From Candidatus Melainabacteria bacterium (GTDB taxonomy: Bacteria; Cyanobacteriota; Vampirovibrionia; Obscuribacterales; Obscuribacteraceae), in the NCBI GenBank assembly GCA_003151275.1, contig PLXC01000037.1:1-6519 (forward strand): a DNA stretch of 6,519 nucleotides, read 5' to 3'. The notes below the pieces were generated by a model. It did not search any database. It was given only the letters and a program-made list of their open reading frames with translations, and was not told the origin of the DNA. This document shows positions 1-3,781 of this stretch, piece after piece; positions within the stretch are counted from its first letter, which is position 1, and the number at the start of each line of letters is the position of its first letter. The translations under genes and the position numbers were made by a program.

Positions 1-1231
1 GAGCCATGGCTGATACAACGTTGATATAAGGCTGATTTACCGCTTTCAAATTCTCACCTGCGTTACCAGCTGATAGAAAAATCAGTCCGTTTCTTCGGTT
101 GTACCAGTCTTTGAAGAACTCATGCAAAACGGCATGGCTTCTGGCATCCATGTACGGACCTGAGCTTATGTTAATAATGCGCATGTCGTCTGGGCCAAAC
201 GTGTACATGACACACATAGCCGCGATGATGGAGAGGTCGTCTGACTTGCCTTGGGCATTGGCGATCTTAATTGGGTATGCCGGCACCAGCGGATTGACTC
301 CCGCTGCACCAAGGGAGTTATACGGTGATCCAGTAATTGTGCACCCAACCCAGGTTCCGTGACCGTGGGGGTCCATGTTGCCGGAGGTCCGAGCCCTAAT
401 GTCGCTGCCTATCTTGATGATATCTTTTTCCTGATCTTTGATACTGTCAGACCATAAGCCAGTTCCTAAAAAACCGTCTAAATTGATACCGTCGGCTTTA
501 TCTCTGTCCTTGGTGCCTGTACAATCTGCGCCGCGATCAACGAGGAAGGGCTCGCTACCTTGCGTGCCCGTATCAAACACCGCCACTGGCATAGGAAAGT
601 TAGGACAGTTAACAAGTTCGTCCCAGGCATCCATAATTCTCATCCTATACAAATGCCATGCGTGAGGTAAGGTTGGCTCGGTAGTTGGAATGAAGTCAGT
701 GTTGCCCTGACGGTTGTAATCTACATGTTTAAAATCTTTGGTATCTAACGCTAGCGCACGCTGCAGCTCTATGAGTTTCCCTGGGCGTGCCGCTTTGACA
801 AGAATAACGCTGAGGGCGCCTCCACCTAGTGTTCCACAAATCTCGCCTTGAGCAGCTGCTATTGACTGGGTTATGTCTTCGCTTTTAGCGCCTTTGGCAG
901 GCATAACAAGGAGTATCTCTTGCCTGTTAATCGGCATCGGCTTGTAAGGAGTTTTTGGCTCACTCTGCGCCGTTGCTGAAGAGTCCTTCGCTAGCTGCTG
1001 CAATCTCGGGCTTTGCTCTGCTTGGTATCGCTTCTGCACTTGAACTTGAACATATTGCTTGTAGCGCAGATAGTCTTGGCTTTTTTTAGCAAACTGCTCC
1101 GGCGTCAAATTCTTGGAATTGGGAGCGCCGACAGCCTCCAGATTCATACAACTCAGTACGCTCACTATGGTCAGGAACGTCACACCCACAGCTTCGATCT
1201 TTTTTACGCAGGCGTCCTTGCTCTTTAACAT
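1..1231 (-). CDS. Exported subtilisin-like (S8) serine protease, tandem copy 1, C-terminus cut by window edge
   Basis: Predicted Sec-exported S8 family endopeptidase, second gene of a tandem pair. I read the frame codon by codon from the ATG at 1231 to position 2: 410 codons, no stop and no frameshift. Visible parts are a basic N-terminus with hydrophobic signal segment (about residues 14-29), a Gln-rich linker (about 45-95), a prodomain-like region (about 104-175), catalytic Asp in FDTGTQG (D220), catalytic His in DPHGHGTWVG (H291), and the oxyanion Asn in LSAGNAGEN (N390). The nucleophilic Ser should lie about 65 residues further on, outside the window, so activity cannot be judged. By hand count it differs from copy 2 by 40 substitutions in 410 aligned residues plus a three-residue deletion in the linker. 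The start is supported by an AAGGA ribosome binding site 8 nt upstream and by homology to copy 2. It lies 98 nt after the stop of copy 2, in the same orientation. The natural substrate is unknown. Confidence 0.9.
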   Translation of the reverse strand, partial: MLKSKDACVKKIEAVGVTFLTIVSVLSCMNLEAVGAPNSKNLTPEQFAKKSQDYLRYKQYVQVQVQKRYQAEQSPRLQQLAKDSSATAQSEPKTPYKPMPINRQEILLVMPAKGAKSEDITQSIAAAQGEICGTLGGGALSVILVKAARPGKLIELQRALALDTKDFKHVDYNRQGNTDFIPTTEPTLPHAWHLYRMRIMDAWDELVNCPNFPMPVAVFDTGTQGSEPFLVDRGADCTGTKDRDKADGINLDGFLGTGLWSDSIKDQEKDIIKIGSDIRARTSGNMDPHGHGTWVGCTITGSPYNSLGAAGVNPLVPAYPIKIANAQGKSDDLSIIAAMCVMYTFGPDDMRIINISSGPYMDARSHAVLHEFFKDWYNRRNGLIFLSAGNAGENLKAVNQPYINVVSAMA

Positions 1232-1239
1232 TGTTTATT

Positions 1240-1244
1240 TCCTT
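1240..1244 (-). promoter_or_regulatory. Ribosome binding site of S8 protease copy 1
   Basis: AAGGA on the minus strand, 8 nt before the ATG at 1231. The equivalent site before copy 2 is slightly longer (AAAGGA). It supports the chosen start and shows that the second gene has its own translation signal. Confidence 0.7.
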
Positions 1245-1250
1245 ACGCAG

Positions 1251-1269
1251 TTGAGTGCACACGAACTAA
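1251..1269 (-). repeat. 19-bp leader element shared by both protease genes (copy 1)
   Basis: TTGAGTGCACACGAACTAA (plus strand) occurs identically here and at 2931-2949, each time about 20 nt upstream of the protease start codon. It contains the palindrome GTGCAC. It is the best conserved part of the duplicated noncoding leader. It may be an operator or mRNA leader element, or simply duplicated sequence that has not yet diverged. Confidence 0.6.
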
Positions 1270-1329
1270 TAACTTCAACATAGACTGATTTGACAATCGA
1301 TAAGACAAGGCCAGTGCGAAATGCTTTCA

Positions 1330-2910
1330 CTAGCGCTTACCAACCGTCGCTTCGGCCGCCAAACAGGCTTTGTATGCATCCGGCATTCCCCAGCCAAACT
1401 GGGGATTCCAGGTACCGGCATCATCAGTATTGTCGCAACTGTCAACCAAGATTTTTAGAACTTCGGTGTTTTTCAGCTTAGGATTGATCAACCAGATCAT
1501 CGAGGCCACACCCGCTACAATCGGGCTTGAGAACGAAGTTCCGCCAACATTGTTTGATTTTCCATTTTGATCACAGACCTGAATGTTTATGCCTGGAGCT
1601 GTAAAATCTACAGGAGTACCAAATGCCGATTGCCACTTTTTATTTTTGACCAGTTGCATGTCGGCTTTATTAGCCATGGCTGATACAACGTTGATGTAAG
1701 GCTGATTTACCGCTTTCAAATTCTCGCCTGCGTTGCCAGCTGATATAAAAATCAGTCCGTTTCTTCGGTTGTACCAGTCTTTGAAGAACTCATGCAAAAC
1801 GGCATGGCTTCTGGCATCCTCGTACGGACCTGAGCTTATGTTAATAATGCGCATGTCGTCTGGGCCAAACGTGTACATGACACACATAGCCGCGATGACG
1901 GAGAGGTCGTCTGAGTTGCCGGCGGCATTGGCGATTTTAATTGGGTATGCCGGCACCAGCGGATTGACTCCCGCTGCACCAAGGGAGTTATACGGAGATC
2001 CAGTAATCGTGCAGCCAACCCAGGTTCCGTGACCGTTGGGGTCCATGTTGCCGGAGGTCCGAGCCCTAATGTCGTTGCCAAACTTGATAATATCCTTTTC
2101 CTGATCTTTGATACTGTCAGAGAATAAGCCAGTTCCTAAAAAACCGTCTAAATTGATACCATCGGCTTTATCTCTTGTCTTGTCGCCTGTACAGTCCGCG
2201 CCTCGATCAACGAGGAAGGGTTCTGGACCTTGCGTGCCCGTATCAAACACCGCCACAGGCATAGGAAAGTTGGGGTATTTAGCAATTTCGTCCCAGGCGT
2301 CTGTAATTCTCATTCTCATCAAATGCCATGCATCTGAAAACGTTGGCTCGGTAGTTGGAATGAAGTCAGTGGAGCCCTTGCGGTTGTAATCTACATGTTT
2401 AAAATCTTTTGTGTCTAAGGCTAGCGCACGCTGTAACTCTATGAGTTTCCCTGGGCGTGCTGCTTTAACAAGAATAACGCTGAGGGCGCCTCCACCGAGT
2501 GTTCCACAAATCTCGCCTTGAGCAGCTGCTATTGACTGGGTTATGTCTTCGCTTTTAGCGCCTTTGGCAGGCATAACAAGGAGTATCTCTTGTCTGTTAA
2601 TCGGCATCGGCTTGTAAGGAGTTTGTGGCTGAGTCTCCGCGGTTGCAGAAGCGTTCTTCGCTAGCTGCTGCGATTGCTGCAATCTCTGACTTTGCACCGC
2701 TTGGTATCGCTTCTGCACTTGAGTTTGTACATACTGCCTGTAGCGCAGATAGTCTTGGCTTTTTCTAGCAAACTGCTCCGGCGTCAAAGTCTTTGAATTG
2801 GGAGCGCCGACAGCCTCCATATTCAGACAACTCAGTACGCTCACTATGGTCAGGAACGTCACACCCACAGCATCGATCTTTTTTAGGCGCGCGTCCTTGC
2901 TCTTTAACAT
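1330..2910 (-). CDS. Exported subtilisin-like (S8) serine protease, tandem copy 2, complete
   Basis: Complete 526-residue S8 family serine endopeptidase, predicted to act outside the cytoplasm. N-terminal Sec signal: basic stretch (residues 1-12) and hydrophobic core (about 14-29). VLSC at 25-28 is a poor lipobox and VGA near 36 a possible signal peptidase I site, so lipoprotein or soluble form is undecided. Then come a Gln-rich linker (about 45-98), a region shaped like a subtilase prodomain (about 107-178) and the catalytic domain (about 195-520). Catalytic residues are D223 (FDTGTQG), H294 (NGHGTWVG), oxyanion N393 (SAGNAG) and S459 (GTSFSSPIVAG), so the set is complete. The D-to-H spacing of 71 residues is longer than in classical subtilisins, implying an insertion, and Trp follows HGT where many family members have His. 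No C-terminal anchor is seen. The ATG is preceded by AAAGGA at 7 nt. The gene follows T4SS genes on the same strand after a 161-nt spacer; a role with that system is inference. Confidence 0.95.
   Translation of the reverse strand: MLKSKDARLKKIDAVGVTFLTIVSVLSCLNMEAVGAPNSKTLTPEQFARKSQDYLRYRQYVQTQVQKRYQAVQSQRLQQSQQLAKNASATAETQPQTPYKPMPINRQEILLVMPAKGAKSEDITQSIAAAQGEICGTLGGGALSVILVKAARPGKLIELQRALALDTKDFKHVDYNRKGSTDFIPTTEPTFSDAWHLMRMRITDAWDEIAKYPNFPMPVAVFDTGTQGPEPFLVDRGADCTGDKTRDKADGINLDGFLGTGLFSDSIKDQEKDIIKFGNDIRARTSGNMDPNGHGTWVGCTITGSPYNSLGAAGVNPLVPAYPIKIANAAGNSDDLSVIAAMCVMYTFGPDDMRIINISSGPYEDARSHAVLHEFFKDWYNRRNGLIFISAGNAGENLKAVNQPYINVVSAMANKADMQLVKNKKWQSAFGTPVDFTAPGINIQVCDQNGKSNNVGGTSFSSPIVAGVASMIWLINPKLKNTEVLKILVDSCDNTDDAGTWNPQFGWGMPDAYKACLAAEATVGKR
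2666..2683 (-). repeat. 9-bp tandem repeat in the Gln-rich linker of protease copy 2
   Basis: Two adjacent 9-bp units on the plus strand, TGCTGCGAT (2666-2674) and TGCTGCAAT (2675-2683), encode the repeated LQQSQQ part of the linker. Copy 1 has only one unit (996-1004), which explains its three-residue deletion. The pattern fits replication slippage after the gene duplication and keeps the frame. Confidence 0.75.
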
Positions 2911-2917
2911 TGTTTAT

Positions 2918-2923
2918 TCCTTT
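2918..2923 (-). promoter_or_regulatory. Ribosome binding site of S8 protease copy 2
   Basis: AAAGGA on the minus strand, 7 nt before the ATG at 2910. Strong match at normal spacing, and it fixes the start at the signal peptide. Confidence 0.75.
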
Positions 2924-2930
2924 CACGCAA

Positions 2931-2949
2931 TTGAGTGCACACGAACTAA
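2931..2949 (-). repeat. 19-bp leader element shared by both protease genes (copy 2)
   Basis: Identical to 1251-1269. Homology between the two leaders continues from the start codon to about position 2955, then stops, so the duplicated unit includes roughly 45 bp of noncoding leader. Sequence beyond this, up to 3006, is unique to this copy and contains no promoter that I can call with confidence. Confidence 0.6.
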
Positions 2950-3006
2950 CTTCATATACTACGGAGCCGTCAGCCTGATTAGGATGATCAGACACGTTTT
3001 TCTGGA

Positions 3007-3072
3007 TTAAAGTTGTCTAGAAAACTGAATCTGCTTTGCCATCTCCCGAGTCCAGACGCTTTGCCGATAAGC
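3007..3072 (-). pseudogene. Remnant of a second VirB8/TraE-like gene (21 codons plus stop)
   Basis: Read on the minus strand from 3072 this stretch gives AYRQSVWTREMAKQIQ, then five more residues and TAA at 3007-3009. The first 16 residues match AYRANIWTADMAKQIQ of the intact neighbouring gene (residues 136-151) with 11 identities plus I/V and D/E exchanges. At DNA level 3025-3072 matches 3285-3332 at 34 of 48 positions with no gap. The remnant is in a different frame from the intact gene, starts exactly at its stop codon, has a stop just upstream in its own frame (3076-3078) and has no start codon, so it is not expressed as a separate protein. It looks like debris of an old, divergent tandem copy. 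Chance similarity seems unlikely given the matching frame and gapless alignment, but the match is short. Confidence 0.6.
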
Positions 3073-3737
3073 TAACTATGGGAACCTTCACTTATTCCTG
3101 CAATTCGCATGCCATCGGCAGTTTTGCGCACCAAATATTCCATTTTGACCGGTCTGGCCCGGGCTGGTTTTCCGGCCACCTGGAGGATTTGCTCGCCTTC
3201 GACGAAGACAACCACTGAGCCGTCGCTTTGATTCTCGCCGGCAGAAACCTTCTTGGCATTGAATGTGCTTTGCAGCCCCGAATCTTGAATTTGCTTTGCC
3301 ATATCGGCGGTCCAAATGTTCGCCCTATAAGCGGTGGCGCATTCCGGAGTCATATAAGCGATCGCCTTCTCCTGACTGCCTTGAGCAGTGCCAGCGCTGA
3401 GGTCCCAAACAACAGGCAACCATTGTTCGACCAAACCAAGCGCCATATTCGGATCCGTCAGCTCACCTGGTGCAGCTTGTTGTTGAGCCGCTCCACCAGC
3501 TGCAGACGCTGCTGCTCCGGCTTGAGCGTTTCCATAGGCCATTTGTGCAGGCGATCTCGCGCCCCGACCACCTGTGGCGTCCGGATCATTCATGTAGGCT
3601 GGTCTAGTTCTATTTTTGGGACGAGCATCAGGCTGCGGCATAATCAACATCGTGAACAACATGCCGGCCATCAGTCCAGCAAAACCAACCATGATCAACG
3701 TAAGTTTGAATTTTTCTCCAGCTTGATAGTCGAACAT
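3072..3737 (-). CDS. VirB8/TraE-like type IV secretion inner-membrane/periplasmic protein
   Basis: Predicted 221-residue bitopic inner-membrane protein of a type IV secretion or conjugation apparatus. Known VirB8/TraE proteins are scaffold components with a short cytoplasmic tail, one membrane helix and a periplasmic domain. Visible here: short N-terminus, membrane helix at about residues 12-33 (LTLIMVGFAGLMAG and following), an Ala/Gly/Gln/Pro-rich flexible linker (about 35-95), then a mixed alpha/beta domain (about 99-216) with a helical part (AYRANIWTADMAKQIQ) and strands (SVVVFVEGEQIL, VKMEYLVRK). That order resembles TraE/VirB8; the family call rests on architecture and context, not on a database hit. 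I chose the ATG at 3737: it lies 44 nt after the VirB4 stop and just before the membrane helix. A longer frame from 3854 exists, but its extra 39 residues mostly overlap VirB4 and look unstructured. An AGG about 9 nt before 3737 is a modest ribosome binding site. Confidence 0.75.
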   Translation of the reverse strand: MFDYQAGEKFKLTLIMVGFAGLMAGMLFTMLIMPQPDARPKNRTRPAYMNDPDATGGRGARSPAQMAYGNAQAGAAASAAGGAAQQQAAPGELTDPNMALGLVEQWLPVVWDLSAGTAQGSQEKAIAYMTPECATAYRANIWTADMAKQIQDSGLQSTFNAKKVSAGENQSDGSVVVFVEGEQILQVAGKPARARPVKMEYLVRKTADGMRIAGISEGSHS

Positions 3738-3781
3738 TTCCCTGTACCTGTTATCCGAAGATATCGCAAGCGCCCTGCTAG

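Larger units (their letters stand above)
1232..1329 (-). other. 98-nt spacer between the two protease genes
   Basis: Noncoding stretch between the TAG stop of copy 2 and the ATG of copy 1. Its gene-proximal half (to about 1275) is homologous to the leader of copy 2, while the rest is not visibly related to anything else in the window. There is no GC-rich hairpin followed by a U-tract, so no terminator separates the two genes and co-transcription is possible. On the minus strand a TTGTCA element resembling a -35 box lies near 1291, but no good -10 box sits at the right distance. Confidence 0.5.
1..2955. repeat. Direct tandem duplication covering leader plus protease gene
   Basis: Positions 1 to about 1275 repeat about 1671 to 2955 in the same orientation. 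The offset is 1670 bp at the left and 1679 bp at the start codons; the 9-bp difference is the single linker indel. All other differences seen are substitutions, and both frames stay open, so both copies appear to be maintained as genes. The 3' boundary of the copy 1 unit is outside the window. Confidence 0.9.

Noticed and set aside
1..1231. Copy 1 as a pseudogene
   Set aside because: Codon-by-codon reading shows no stop or frameshift, and the Asp, His and oxyanion Asn motifs are intact. Only the part outside the window is unknown.
1275..1300. TTGTCA as a -35 box for protease copy 1
   Set aside because: No acceptable -10 hexamer at 16-18 nt, and the element is not conserved upstream of copy 2.
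1733..2389. Plus-strand open frames inside the protease genes, present at equivalent places in both copies (also 99-665)
   Set aside because: They are repeated only because the genes are duplicated; they are antisense to strongly coding sequence and have no ribosome binding site or family resemblance.
2975..2991. Small inverted repeat CTGAT-N7-ATCAG upstream of protease copy 2
   Set aside because: Only 5-bp arms; expected by chance and absent from the leader of copy 1.
2996..3026. Imperfect hairpin (GTTTTTCT and AGAAAAC arms) after the VirB8/TraE-like gene
   Set aside because: AT-rich stem with a bulge and a mismatch, and no U-tract on the minus strand, so it is not a convincing intrinsic terminator.
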